Part shown: positions 1-11,154 of the stretch, piece after piece
Numbering within the stretch: position 1 is the first letter of the stretch
How the letters are laid out: each line of letters opens with the position of its first letter
Assembly (NCBI GenBank): GCA_948474755.1
Contig: CAOLHI010001483.1
Coordinates: 1-64,000, forward strand
Direction of reading: 5' to 3'
From: Ctenosaura bakeri
Lineage: Eukaryota > Chordata > Lepidosauria > Squamata > Iguanidae
DNA: 64,000 nt
Notes under the pieces: generated by a model
Seen by the model: only the letters and a program-made list of their open reading frames with translations
The model's database searches: none
What the model was told of the DNA's origin: nothing
Translations under genes and position numbers: made by a program

Positions 1-66
1 CAATGGTAAGGAATGATGGGATTTGCAGTTCCAAAAAATCTGGAGGGCCACTTGATTCTCATCCCT
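1..66. mobile_element. hAT MITE remnant, right half, cut by window edge
   Basis: This matches the right half of the small palindromic hAT family seen complete at 46843-46977: an 'ATGGGATTTGCAGT' core, then 'ATCTGGAGGGCCAC' and a worn terminal 'CATCCCT'. The left half lies outside the window. Class assignment comes from the complete copy, which has CAGGGGTG-like ends and an 8-bp target duplication. Confidence 0.6.
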
Positions 67-1348
67 ACTATACACACCAGGAGCAGGTCCTACTTGAAGT
101 CAGTGGGATTTATTTCTGAGTATATATATATGGCTACTAGACCCACTTTATTCATATGATCTGCTGCTGTAGCTGATTTTAGGAAAGAGCTACAGCAATT
201 TTGATATTCAGGAGACTATTTAAGCTAATACTTTACTGTCTCTAAGCATTTGAGTTTTAGACCTTAAAATATATAATCTCTAGCAAATACCATACCCATT
301 TGCGTGTGTGATCCTGAATATGCCAATGAAAGTAATAAAATTCAGAAGTCAATAATCTAAGTATAGCCATGCTTTAGCATTAACTAGATTTCATATTTTA
401 TCTTCCGTATTTGGACAAGGAAGTTTGCAGAATATTGCTTTAGCACATTTATATGACTGGATAGATTAAATGCATTATAAATGTCTTCGTATGCTGGCCA
501 TTTTATGTGAAGATCTGAATGAAACTAGGTAAGTTTAAGAAAATCTGTGAGAGAGAGAGAGAGAGAAAGCATATAGGCACACAAATAGAAGTATAAAATG
601 GAAGTGTTTGCAAGAAATTGACTTAAATAAGACTAAGATTGGAAGAATGTTGATCTAAATTTTAAAATTTGAGCTGAACTGTGTAATACTATACCATAAG
701 CTGGAAATGACTTGAAGGCACACAAAACATCAACAGCAACAAAAGCGTAAGGAACAGTTTGCATAGATCATTTACACATTCATACATTCAATAATTAATT
801 TGCTGTCTTTCATTATACCAAAGATCAGTTGCTTATAGTACCCATTTCAATCTGATAGGTCTAATTCATGGATTTTCTGAATTCTTTGTTTCAAAGTTAA
901 GTTAATCATCCCACCTCATTTAGGTAACTGTGGTCTATCCTGAATGACTCACAATGTTCTAGAATTCACTTCACACATACTTGAGGCTGACTAAATGAAA
1001 TTTTATTTCTCTCAATGGGCCTACTAAGTATTATTAAATCAGGATCCAATGTCAATTAAATTGTGTATTAGAATGGGCCTTGTGTAGGTTTAAAGATCTA
1101 TTACAGGGTTTTGATAACAATACATGGAACACCAAATCCTACTGTATCATCTAGTATTTTGCTTATTCTGTTAAAATGATATGAACAGGCCTGTAACTAA
1201 TTACATAATCAACTATATGGCAACCACCAGTTACAGAATTTAGTGAGGGTTTTTTCCCTCTAATGAACGTCACTTTAGCACTTCAAAAACCATTTAATTG
1301 TTTCTCTATACAACACTTATTTTTTAAGGAAGCTAAAAGGAAAAGATA
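61..1348. other. AT-rich non-coding stretch
   Basis: No coding signal. It holds a short (GA)n run near 548-567, a fragment of the 'CACTGCAATCC' MITE family near 90-130, and the Sauria SINE tail listed separately. The rest is AT-rich and shows nothing recognisable. Confidence 0.6.
692..741 (+). mobile_element. Sauria SINE 3' tail fragment
   Basis: Only the BovB-like 3' tail remains ('GGAAATGACTTGAAGGCACA', then a CAACA-type end). The tRNA-related head is absent. It matches the tail of the fuller copy at 40290-40530. Confidence 0.6.
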
Positions 1349-1814
1349 GGCCCTTTCTGCATGTGGCGAGGGAAATGCTCCCTGCTGCTACTCACCGGCT
1401 TTTTGGTGGGTCCAGGCGAGTCCATCAGGACGAGGAGCAATGCGAGCTCATCGCTCCGCACTGCTCCAGCGTCCAAAATGGTGGCTTCCAGTTGGTGGAG
1501 GCTCTCCACCAACTGGAGAAGCTCGCCAGCCTAAAGCCCGCCCCCGGCAGATCTGCAGGCACACACTAGTGCATGCCTGCAAATCTGCACCGGAGCGCAG
1601 GGACGGAGCGACACGGGGTCATGTGCTCCGACTTTTTAAAAACCTCTTAAAAGAGGTTTTTAAAAAGCACGCTGCGTGACCAGTTCCGGTCACTCCGGAG
1701 CAGACTGAGGTGCAGAACTATGAAAAGTAGTCCGCCCCAGTCCACTCCACGGTGCAGAAGACCTCCGTTGGAGGTCGGTCTGCACCATTTTAATAGGCCC
1801 GTGCAGAAAGGGCC
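1349..1814 (+). mobile_element. GC-rich 466-bp MITE, copy 1 (PIF/Harbinger-like ends)
   Basis: The ends are inverted repeats: GGCCCTTTCTGCA on the left, TGCAGAAAGGGCC on the right. Three bases flank both ends as a direct repeat (ATA), a 3-bp target duplication like that of PIF/Harbinger elements. The interior is GC- and CpG-rich compared with its surroundings and contains a hairpin of about 16-bp arms at 1634-1669. The open frames across it look incidental. A second copy lies inverted at 36631-37095. No transposase is present, so it is non-autonomous. Superfamily is inferred from TSD length and ends. Confidence 0.75.
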
Positions 1815-3869
1815 ATAGATAAAGGTAATAAACTGTTTCCCAGATTTCATTGAGATAAATAGTCATACTGTTTTTCATCTAAAGTTTCTAGTTATTTTTC
1901 ATAATTTTTTTCTTCCTTCCTTCCTATATTGGGGCTGTAAATTTTGTTTGGTGCAACTTGAAAATGTGTACCTGTTTCCTTAAAAAAAAGAAAAGAATGG
2001 GAATTGGGACTTGCAGAAATATTATAGTGATTCACTAAGTGTTTGTGTCACAGATGCCCCCACATATTAACATGGAATTGCCTACATTTGTGCATAACAA
2101 CCAACAGATGATCTATACAAACCAATTTCTTCTTCCTCCTCCTCCTCTACTCTATATGCATACAAACTAATCCTATTCATGCTTACTTGATGTAAACTCT
2201 ATTGAATCCTGTGGGGCTTATGAGTACTATGATTATAGCCTTTTCTCTTTATATCTCTTGCTTGGGTAATTTATCTTTATGTACAACTCATTCCACAACC
2301 CACTAAAACTAGAAACATCAGGCATCTCCAAAGGTATAACAAGATTCCTTTGGGATATAAGGACAGTTTTTCCGTTTGCTATATGAAAATTCTACTCTGT
2401 TCCACATCAGTTAATCATTGATAGAACCATACAGCCATAAAAGTTGTTGGGCATATCTACAAGCACCTTCTGCTAATGAATATAATACAGAGGTGAAATG
2501 CTGCACCTTACCGAGCTTTCAGTCTTGCACTGGAAGCCTGCCAGTGAATTACAACAGTCTAAGCTGGACCTACACCATCACAACTCACTCTTTTGGTCTT
2601 TGCACCAAATGAGCAATGACTAACATCTCTGGAGGACCTCCAGAGGTCCTTGCAGATGCCTGATGCAGCATATCTAGCTAAAGGAAAACAGCTGGATACA
2701 TCTCTGCCAATCCCCCTCCCACTCTCTAACAGCACAGGGTTAGGTCTCTTGAAAGATGGTTTTGGAGTCTAGCATTGGTAGGGGTACCTATAAGAGAGGT
2801 AGCTACAAACCTCATATAAATCTCCTGGTGCAAGATTCTAGCCAATTTTAAAAATCAGTTATGTGAATAAATGTTACTCCACTGAACACTGTTTTTGTTT
2901 TTTGTTGTTGTTATGTAGGCATGTTTTCCTATGAGCCTTTTATTGTACCATTGCTCTGGTTCATTCAATGGAATCTTATGGGAGTCCATACAATGTTGTC
3001 TCCCATTTATAATACTTCTCCATCTTCTCATCACTTCTCCCATCTTTTTGCTCATCACAGAGAATTTGCTGAGGGAAAGCTACCTGCTGTCTTTTGCTTG
3101 GTAGTTGTAGAATCTAGAACGAGTCTGGAATTCTGTAATTTCCATAGAACTTCACTTTCTGTTTTTATCTTTGATCTGACTATTCCTTTCCTGAGAAGGA
3201 GAAAAAAGACTACAGTCCACTAAACCATTTTGTTTGGGGTCATGTCCAGATGGCATCTGTCAGTATTTCCTGACTGAACACTATAGCATTCAACAGGGAA
3301 CATGTTAAGTTTTCTATAATAGAGCCTTATGGAGCCATGATGACATGATCCTGGATCGTGGATCAGAACAGATCAAAGTATCGTGCCAAAGATCATCAAG
3401 CCCCTGTATTGGCAATGTGTGAGTATATCTTTAACTATACCTGGCACAGCGCACAACACTTTTCTGGGCTGCAGAAGTTCACTGTAACAGGCTGAGAACT
3501 TGTCCACAGCGTACTTTTTTTCTGCAATGGCTAGTTTAGATCCTTAAAGGTACTAAGTCAAGCTAAAACCCAAACATTCTAGCTTAATTAGCTTGTGGAT
3601 CAGGTTGATACTCAAAGCAATAACAATTGCCAAGCATTAAATATTCCCACACCATTCTTAGAGAACAATGAGCCTAACTCGAGCAGAGCAAATAATTAAA
3701 TCTGAATAATTTATTGTAAATTTCCTCTTTGGAATAAACAAATTAAGCTCTCTTATTTGTTCGCTCTCATTTATTCTCTTGAGATATACAATAAATAATT
3801 CTGAATGTGAAAAACTGGCAGACTCATGAATGAAGAATGAATCGGATCCAAATTATTTCAGGACATTAA
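1815..3869. other. Non-coding stretch, mostly unique
   Basis: No gene seen. It includes a fragment of the 'CACTGCAATCC' family near 2168-2240, a 9-bp-arm hairpin at about 2626-2645, and a repeat-poor ATTA-rich block at about 3580-3860 that could be conserved non-coding DNA. Short open frames here lack any recognisable protein motif. Confidence 0.55.
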
Positions 3870-3971
3870 CACTGCAATCCTATGTACAATCCATATGAAT
3901 TTACTGGGGAGTGCATAGCCTTGAATTACATGGTAGTTACATCTGAGTAAATACATCCAGTATTGCGCTGT
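3870..3971. mobile_element. Palindromic MITE of the 'CACTGCAATCC' family
   Basis: It begins CACTGCAATCCTATG and ends with a diverged inverted match (TATTGCGCTG). The middle is the common reptile-type repeat around 'TTACTGGGGAGTGCA' and 'ACATCTGAGTAAATAC', which is self-complementary. Further worn pieces lie near 90-130, 2168-2240, 3998-4015, 18741-18777, 49132-49187 and 52573-52655. The superfamily is not clear to me. Confidence 0.55.
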
Positions 3972-5042
3972 AAGGTTACCATCCAAAACACACCAAGTAG
4001 AGAGTAAGCCCCACTGAATAGCCACCCTAGCTCAAAAAATAGCTAGTAATTACTCAGTAATGAAAGAAGCAACTTCATAGTGAGCTCCCATTAATTGTTA
4101 TGATTTAAGGAAACTGGAGATGCCTGAATATTAAATAAAGTCAAAGCTAATATTTTATAAATTTTCAGATGAACACTGACAGGTTGTTTTTTTTTAAAGC
4201 ACTCATCCAGCTACAGTATTAACCTTGTCAAGCTGGTCACACTGTAGTCTACATAATTATATGCTGCCTACCTTGAGATTTCCCAGAACTTCAATTAGAG
4301 AAGTTATTCACATTTACAATCATTTTGAAATAGTGGTTCTTTTTAAATAGGAGATATAATTAGATCCAACTTTCTTCAGCACTGTGGTAAGAACACAGAC
4401 TATTTCCAAATGTATATGGAAGATTTCTGAAAGAACAGGAAAATTTTATGAAGTATTTGTTTGCAGGGGCCAATGTTTGTGTATCAATGGCATTACAAAA
4501 TTAAGATTATATTATTGTCCATGACGATAAGCAAAATTAAGATTAAGCCCCCATTTTGAAATATTTTACAATGATTCTTCCACTTTAGTGCTCTCCTATC
4601 TGTACGCAAAAATCCTTACAATAAGCAGCTGAGCATGAAAAGGTGTACTGTAGATAGTTGCCAATCACTAGCTGCAGATAGAAAGGAGAACAGCTCCATA
4701 GATCTTTGCATGTACTACAAATAAGTGATAATTCACACAGTCATAAGTGATCATGGTTGAGAAATTACAGCAGTGACAGCTAGTGGTTTTCATGTCAGTG
4801 GGGTGGTAAATCCAGTCCAGGTTTTACTCCATACTTAAAGTAGCAATCCAAGACATTAAATCTATTTGGGGGATAGGGTACAATACTTTGCATCATTCCT
4901 TTAGAGTCTAAACTAAAATCTACAGTGGATTCACAACCTTACTGACATAGAAGCCACCAGCTGCTACATACAGAAGGTCTCAGACTCACTCCCTGATATC
5001 TCCAGTTGAAACAGGAAAGCAAGTAGAAGGGAATGGGAAAGG
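3972..5042. other. Non-coding stretch
   Basis: No gene or large repeat recognised beyond the short repeat unit at 4779-4832 listed separately. AT-rich, with a few homopolymer T runs. Confidence 0.55.
4779..4832. repeat. Short unclassified repeat 'E', copy 1
   Basis: The phrase around 'CAGCTAGTGG...TCAGTGGGG...CCAGTCCAGGTTTTA' recurs, diverged, at 17178-17222 and 39958-40012. The three share a core of 'AGCTGGTGGCTTC..ATCAGTGGGGCC'. Nature unknown; it may be part of a longer worn element. Confidence 0.4.
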
Positions 5043-5131
5043 CTGGTCGCTCCCTAAACTACAAACCCCAGATTCCATAGGATGTTGAAAGTGGAATAAT
5101 AGCACTATAACAGTCTAGTGCAGAAATGGCC
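5043..5131. mobile_element. Foldback MITE family A, right half only
   Basis: The sequence runs from 'CTCCCTAAACTACAAACCCC' through 'CATAGGATGTTGAAAGTGGA' to the terminal 'CAGAAATGGCC'. It matches the right half of the copies at 29832-30011, 41505-41694 and 35521-35717. The left half is missing, so it is a truncated copy. Confidence 0.65.
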
Positions 5132-8039
5132 TCTGTCCTATCTAAATCCCTGAGCATCATGCTTTCACGTGTTAGGGAAAACAATAAAGAACCCCTCTAG
5201 ATGGGAAAAAGGGTCTCTGAAAGTACCAGATTTTGATCCTGTACAAACTGATTTTATTTTGGACAGCCACATGATTTTTTCTTCTTATTATTTCCTGGGA
5301 ACTTTTGGCATTCCCAAGGACTTTTCATCTCTACTTTACAGATTAGTTTACATTAAACTAGTATTTTCCAAAATGAAACATATTTGTAGCTGCCTTGTTT
5401 GTTTCTATATCTTTAAAATTAGCTAAGCAAGCACAGCTATGGTTCCCGGACACAGATTCAACATAGATCAAGTGAGAGAAAGATAAATGTTTGCACCAAA
5501 CCAAAATGATCCTTATGTTAGACAGGTGTATTATTGCTAAAGGCCATTAGCACTTTGAGTATTACTCCTGAATAATAATAAAGAAGGTTCAGTGGAAGTT
5601 AGTGGAAATCAATTTCTAAAATGTTGCATGAGTCTAGATGTGACACATGATTGGTGGGACGGGAAGAGGAAAAAAACACAAGGTAGGGGACAGGGAGGGA
5701 AACCTAGGCTATTTCAGTAAAGAATTTTAGGGCTATACAGATTAAAACAAAATAAAAAGAACTGGAAACTCTCAAAGCTTTTAAAGATTTCCCCCCTTTC
5801 TCTATGAGTCCTAACAGAGTTTGCTCACTGATGCAGGAAGAAATGAATATTGCCCCACAAAATTCTCCCAATATTCAAAAATCCCAATGGGATTCTATGG
5901 AGAAATATTCATAGTGAGCAGGAATAGTGGATGTCATCCACTCTGTCAACAGGCTGTTAGGAAAACATCAATAATCATTAGACCCCATTCTGAAGAAACA
6001 TAGTGCCTCGTGTTGGGGCTAATCCAAGACATTTTGCTGCCTGAGGCCAAACAGCAGGTGCTACTCCCATCCAAGTCAACCTATATATTAACCAATGCCT
6101 ACCAAGTCATTTTGGGATCTGAGGTAGAAGAAATCCACTGATACTTCTTCCCATCCTTGGCCATAAAAATACTAGTCTAACAAAGTAAATCACCAACAAT
6201 TTGCTGCCCATTGACAGCATCCAAAATCTGCTGTCAGATGCAGCTGCCAGTTACCTAATAGTAGGACTATTCTAACATCTCTGGCTTCCTATGGAGGAAG
6301 CATGTGAAACTACCAGTAGGTTGGGATTATATGAATACTACAATGTAATACAAAAAAAGTATTAATGGTACTAGGCAGTCAATGGACAACATTGTACAAA
6401 AACACATTTTAGATATAATGATAGTAAGAAATTGATAGTACATCCGTTGCCAGGATCTTTAAGCCAACAGGCTTGAATGATCTTTTAAATTTCAGTTGTT
6501 TTCTGCAAGCAACACTGTTCTAGTTGCTTACCACATAAAATCATATGTGCTGTGCCTCTCAACCTCCTTTCCCTCAGTGAGGCTCAGGACTTATAAAAAT
6601 TCTTTGGTTAATGTATGATTACACACACTTAACATTGTGGTCTCAGGGCTTTATATCTGGATTCTTTTGGTACATGTGTGTTATGTTTCATATATAGTTG
6701 CCAATAATAACCTTGGATAAAGGTTGAAAATACTTATAGTATTTAGTTACATTGTTAATTGTATTGTAAGTGACATATTTTGATGTCAGTACTCTGTAAT
6801 TGTGATCAGTTGGTTGTTTTGTATAAATAGTAATATTTAATCATATCTTTACATCTTTTTGATTCCTCCCATGGGTAGTAGTCACCTTAGATCTGAGAGG
6901 GAAGTGCTTCTAGTACTTCGAGTCAAACAAATGCAGGGTGCACTTGCTCCTCAGGACTATTGAGGTTTGTTTGCACAAGATTTTTAGAGTGCCATTTCAG
7001 GCAAGACCTTACAAGATAGTTTATACAAGAAAATTTTGTGGGTGTTTTTTAACATCCAAACAGGATTTTTTTAAAAGAAATTGTTGAACTGAAATACATG
7101 TGCACATTATGTACCACTTGTGTATTTTTTCTTATGTGTGACTGAGTGTACAACTTCCCTGTAGTCACGTTCCACGCCATTTAGAAATGTAAATGACAGA
7201 ACAGGGGATCTGAGAACAAAAAACTTGTGCAGAAGAACACCATATTCAAGCTTAACACAAAATGTATGGATGCTAATGTTTTACTTGGAGTGAGGAAACT
7301 TTCTTTTTGTTAAAAGAGAGAGAGAGAGAGAGAGAAATCCAGATGCACCAACACTACAACAGCTTGTTATGAAGAATGTCACATGGGACACTTCGTATGT
7401 TCAGTAACCACTGACAACTTCACAATCATCAGCAAATGAATACCCATGTTTTCAATTTTTTTTTTTCATCTTGGAAAATTCAGTAAACTCCCTGGAAAGA
7501 GTACTGATATACAAATCTAATCACATCAAAGTACTGATATTCAAATCATATATCAAAGATCAAAGGCTCTCGTCTACTCCATCATCCTCCAAGCACTCTT
7601 TCCATTTTTGCCCTCATGCTGATGGATTTGGGGTGGAAAATAATATGCAATAACATGCATTTCCCTATGAAACACGCTGATACAAAGTCATCTGTTTTCA
7701 TGTTTTCTGTTTTCTTCTCCTTTCTCTTGTTTGTATCTTACTCATTATCTTACATCACTTTAAAAAGAACACAATATTTTCCACAGGCATATAGTTAAAT
7801 ATCTTCATAAACTTCCAGAGCAGAGAATCCACAGATTCCACTGAGGCCAGACAATCTGGCATCACAAGGATGTTACCCATTCAGAACAGGAAGAATCTAC
7901 TATGTGTATGGGAAATGACCAAAAGAGCATTGTGATTTTGAAGAGATGTAAGGTACAGCCTGTCCTCTGTTTGTTCCTCCATGCTGCTCCTAAGAAAGGC
8001 CTTTAGGTTTCTTAAGTACACTGTATTTTGCTATGAAAT
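5132..8039. other. Long non-coding stretch
   Basis: No gene recognised. It contains an (AG)n microsatellite at about 7315-7336 and a worn interspersed-repeat-like block at about 6003-6255 built on 'ATTTTGCTGCCTGAGG' and related phrases. Short open frames at 5169-5426, 5821-6003 and 7471-7798 show no domain or codon pattern I would trust. Confidence 0.55.
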
Positions 8040-8404
8040 CATGTATGATTCTCTGTATGCCTGCCAGCTTAAAATACCTACAAGATAAGATTGCAGGTGG
8101 TACCGACTAATAGGCACCTGCCTTTGGCTCAGGATAACTAACTAATTGGTACCAGATAACAGGTGCTTGGAGGAACCCAAAGATAACCACTTAATTAGTG
8201 ACCTTGACAGTTGTAGTGACCATGTAGCTCATCCCAGGTATAAATAATCACAAAGTTTCTATGAAAGCTGGCAAACCCCTCCCCCCAACCAAGGGGTATA
8301 AAACTCCACCTAGAATGTGCCCCCAGTTGGGGCTTGGGTAAGAGCTTACAGCTGGCTACACATAGGAGTCCCCTTTGCTGCTTCATCTTGGATTCTAGCC
8401 CAGG
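8040..8404 (+). mobile_element. Candidate LTR, promoter-side part (interrupted by L2)
   Basis: A TATA-box phrase (GGGGTATAAAACTCC, about 8293-8307) is followed by a GC-richer leader. On the far side of the L2 LINE there is an AATAAA near 9470 and a short trailing segment. A promoter on one side and a poly(A) signal on the other suggest a solitary LTR split by the L2. I could not define TG...CA ends or a target duplication, so this is an inference. Confidence 0.3.
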
Positions 8405-8832
8405 TATGGAGGTTTGTCAACTAGTTCGAGACAGGGTCACACTTCCCCTGAAAGACTGTGTCCGCAGCTTGGGGGTGATCCTGGACTCGCCACTTCAGAT
8501 GACCACTTCAAATAGATGTGGCGGCCAGGAGTGCCTGCTATCAGCTTCTGCTGATATGCCAGCTGTGCCCCTTCCTGGACCTGGAACACCTAAAAACAGT
8601 AGTGCATGCGCTGGTAACTTCACGGCTTGACTTCTTCAATGCACTCTACATAGGGCTACCCATGTGCTTAGTCCGTTAACTTCAATTAGTTCAGAATATG
8701 GCAGCCAGGTTGGTCACCGGTAGACCTAAAACTGACCACATAACACCAATTCTGAAGTCTTTACATTGGCTGCCTATTAGTTTCTGGGCACAGTACAAGG
8801 TGTTGGTTCTTACCTTTTAAGCCCTCCATGGC

Positions 8833-9060
8833 TTGGGGCCAGCCTATCTGCAGGATCGCCTTCTCCCATATAATCCACCCCACACACTAAGATCCTCTGG
8901 GAGGAATTTACTGCAGCCAGTCAGAACTAGGTTGGCTGCGGTTACCCAGAGGGCCTTCTCTTCTATTGCTCCCAAGTTATGGAATGGCCTGCCGGAGGAG
9001 ACCCAGCATATTACCAGTCTTGACTGCTTTAAAAAAACAGTCAAGACTGATCTCTCCTGA
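8833..9060 (+). pseudogene. L2 ORF2 C-terminal fragment
   Basis: This is the longest uninterrupted piece of the L2 reading frame, about 75 residues, starting inside 'GLGPAYLQDR' and ending with the natural-looking stop after 'KTDLS'. It has no catalytic residues. The real frame continues upstream in pieces, so the ATG at its start is not a true start codon. It is a relic, not a host gene. Confidence 0.75.
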
Positions 9061-9284
9061 CAGGCCTTCCCAGACTAGTACTTCCACCGCCTCCCACCAA
9101 CTGTCTTGCTGTTCTTTTAATAGTCAGTGGATTGTTGTTCATTGTTAATTGTTGTGTGTTTTAGGGGGCTGGTTTTAGATGGGTTGGTGGGTGGAGAGGA
9201 TTGGGTATGTTTTTTAATGTTTTTTAATGTAATTACTGTATTATTGTTGTTTGCCGCCTCGATCCATGGGGAGAGCGGGATAGA

Positions 9285-9332
<48 letters not shown>
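9285..9332 (+). repeat. (AAT)n microsatellite, L2 tail
   Basis: About 15 AAT units directly following the L2 3' end. L2-type LINEs often end in such a short repeat. Translating it gives meaningless poly-isoleucine frames on both strands. Confidence 0.95.
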
Positions 9333-9333
9333 T

Positions 9334-9530
9334 CCTGAACAGCTGAACAAAGGAGTCTTGCTTGGTGAGAAATCTATCCTTATATTGTTTGGCATCATAG
9401 ACTTAAGTGGGTTTCATCTCTATGCTAATATTGCTTGTATGCTTATGTTGTTTAAATTGCTTGCTGTTCAATAAATTTTAAGGCTTTTTTCAACTACAAC
9501 CAGTGCTGTTGTTGCCCCCAGATCCTATAG
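9334..9530 (+). mobile_element. Candidate LTR, poly(A)-side part
   Basis: It holds an AATAAA at about 9470 in 'TTCAATAAATTTTAAGG' followed by a short U5-like segment. It could be the continuation of the candidate LTR at 8040-8404. Alternatively it is unrelated unique DNA. Confidence 0.25.
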
Positions 9531-10985
9531 AATGAACCTGTTTCCTTTGGCAAGATACCATGACAGATTTATCTCATCCCTATTTATGAGTAATAGGTTT
9601 CTATTAAAGAGGAGCCAGAACTAGTTACTTTGTTGTTCACATTTTTCTTAGTCCTTTTTGTTAACTTAAGACAATTTTACTTTGAACTTCACAATTTTGA
9701 GCTGCACAAATATTTCTGGAATTGCATCTCTTCTCACAGAATTGTACAGTTTGCAGTTGCTGTTGAGTTTCTTAGGATGTAAGTTTGCAGTTTGCAGTTG
9801 CTGTTGAGTTTCTTAGGATGTAAACAAGGCTATAAACACACTAGTGTTTCCTTTCCAGATGGATTTATTCAAAGGCAGAGGAAAGAAGGTGCATAAAAGG
9901 TGGCAGGGGAGATGGTGAATACAAAAATTAACATCCCTTCAATTGCTGGGATCCTCCTATGGGAAAAGATAACAACCTTATCCAAATTCCATAGCATCTT
10001 ATGCATTCCTGAGGTTCAGCTTGGCAAGGTCTCTGAGCATTTTATATACCATTCCACTGGCATAATCTGCAATGTAACATGCTGACTCATGCCAACACAG
10101 CTAATAAAACAACAATTGCACCTGTGCTTTTACTCAGACTTGGCAGTGTCCTTAGCTTGATGCCTGCTCTCAAGGCCATATGCAGCAATCACTAGAAAAC
10201 TGTTGTTATGTTTTGCTCTGAGTTCTAATTCACCAATTCCTTGTAGCCTAAGAGGAGACACCTAGCCATTCTCTTACCCTCTAGTCCTCTCCATTAATGT
10301 CTAAAGAAATTAAAGAGCCTGTTGCAAATAAATTCAAGCATGGACCTTTTAGGCACAGTGGGGACTATCAAATGCACCATGCTATCTTCCTTCCAGTTAC
10401 AAAGGTCTCCCAGAAGCTTCTACAACTACAATTGCACATTTGAAAAACCCGTGTATTGTATAAAACAAACACAAAGCAGAGGCTTATAAACACAGCAAGA
10501 GGGATCACAAGTTAATATTCAACCATTTAAAGCAGACCCATCTTTTCAAAATTATCAGCACCAGAATCCTTTAGGAAAATTCAAAGCCAAATAGATATAT
10601 CTATAAGGCCTTCCTAAAGGCCTGTGCAGAAAAGGTCATTCATAAGTCAACTGTAGGAAACCACAACCCACAAGTCCCCATCCTTCTGCCTACCAGCCTA
10701 ATTGATCTCATTTATGGGGCTGTGAGCATGACTAGGAAGGAAGCAGGAACATGCCAAAAGTTACAATGAGGTGCATTACTACTGAGCAATGGCTCAGTCT
10801 TTCCACTCTATCGTTGCTGCAATCCATAATAAATTTATTACAGGATGGTCCTAATTTCACTAACAGGTCAATGAAAACACTACACGCCATGGTAGAAGTG
10901 CCATGAAGTATTGCTATTTTGTTTGGGAAAACAGAATGGCTTCAATCCAATATCCCTTCGCTCTGAGCTCTGTATCCCCACCACC
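9531..10985. other. Non-coding stretch with a short tandem duplication
   Basis: Apart from the 41-bp tandem duplication at 9748-9821 I see no repeat or gene here. The small open frame at 9900-10085 has no recognisable motif. Confidence 0.55.
9748..9821. repeat. 41-bp direct tandem duplication
   Basis: A 33-base segment beginning AGTTTGCAGTTGCTG occurs at 9748-9780 and again, identical, at 9789-9821, giving a period of 41. Identity suggests a recent duplication by slippage. Confidence 0.9.
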
Positions 10986-11154
10986 ACTTACTTTATAGTA
11001 AGTAAAGCCCCAAAGCTGCCTTGCACAGCCATTCCATGCTTTGTGGCTAGCAGGCAAGATTGGAGAAGCATCTGGCTACTTTCCCATAGCCAGACATCCC
11101 ATGATTATAGCAATGCTGAGACCCTTGGAGGACCCCCACAGATCTCAGTGCTCA
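10986..11154 (+). repeat. Unclassified repeat family D, copy 1
   Basis: It starts 'ACTTACTTTATAGTAAGTAA' and contains 'ACAGCCATTCCATGCTTTGT', a 'GAGAAGCATCTGGCTAC' phrase and a 'GCAATGCTGAGACCCTTGG' phrase. Diverged copies of the same order of phrases occur at 50846-51004 (same strand), 51000-51106 and 51295-51454 (opposite strand). I do not recognise the family. Confidence 0.6.

Larger units (their letters stand above)
8405..9333 (+). mobile_element. L2-clade LINE, 5'-truncated 3' end
   Basis: Translated in shifting frames, this is the C-terminal end of an L2-clade ORF2: 'LGVILDS' near 8466, then LVHAL/SRLDFFNAL-like and QNMAARLVTG-like text, 'LHWLPIS', 'HGLGPAYLQDRLLPY' (8829-8875) and 'APKLWNGLPEE' (about 8969-9001), ending in a lysine-rich 'FKKTVKTDLS' at 9060. 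A 3' UTR follows, then 'CGCCTCGATCCATGGGGAGA' and a long (AAT)n tail at 9285-9332. Endonuclease and catalytic RT domains are missing. Frameshifts break the frame, so it is inactive. Clade is from recognition of the conserved C-terminal text. Confidence 0.85.

Noticed and set aside
9117..9474. Open frames with poly-isoleucine on both strands
   Set aside because: They are translations of the (AAT)n tail of the L2 element, not proteins.
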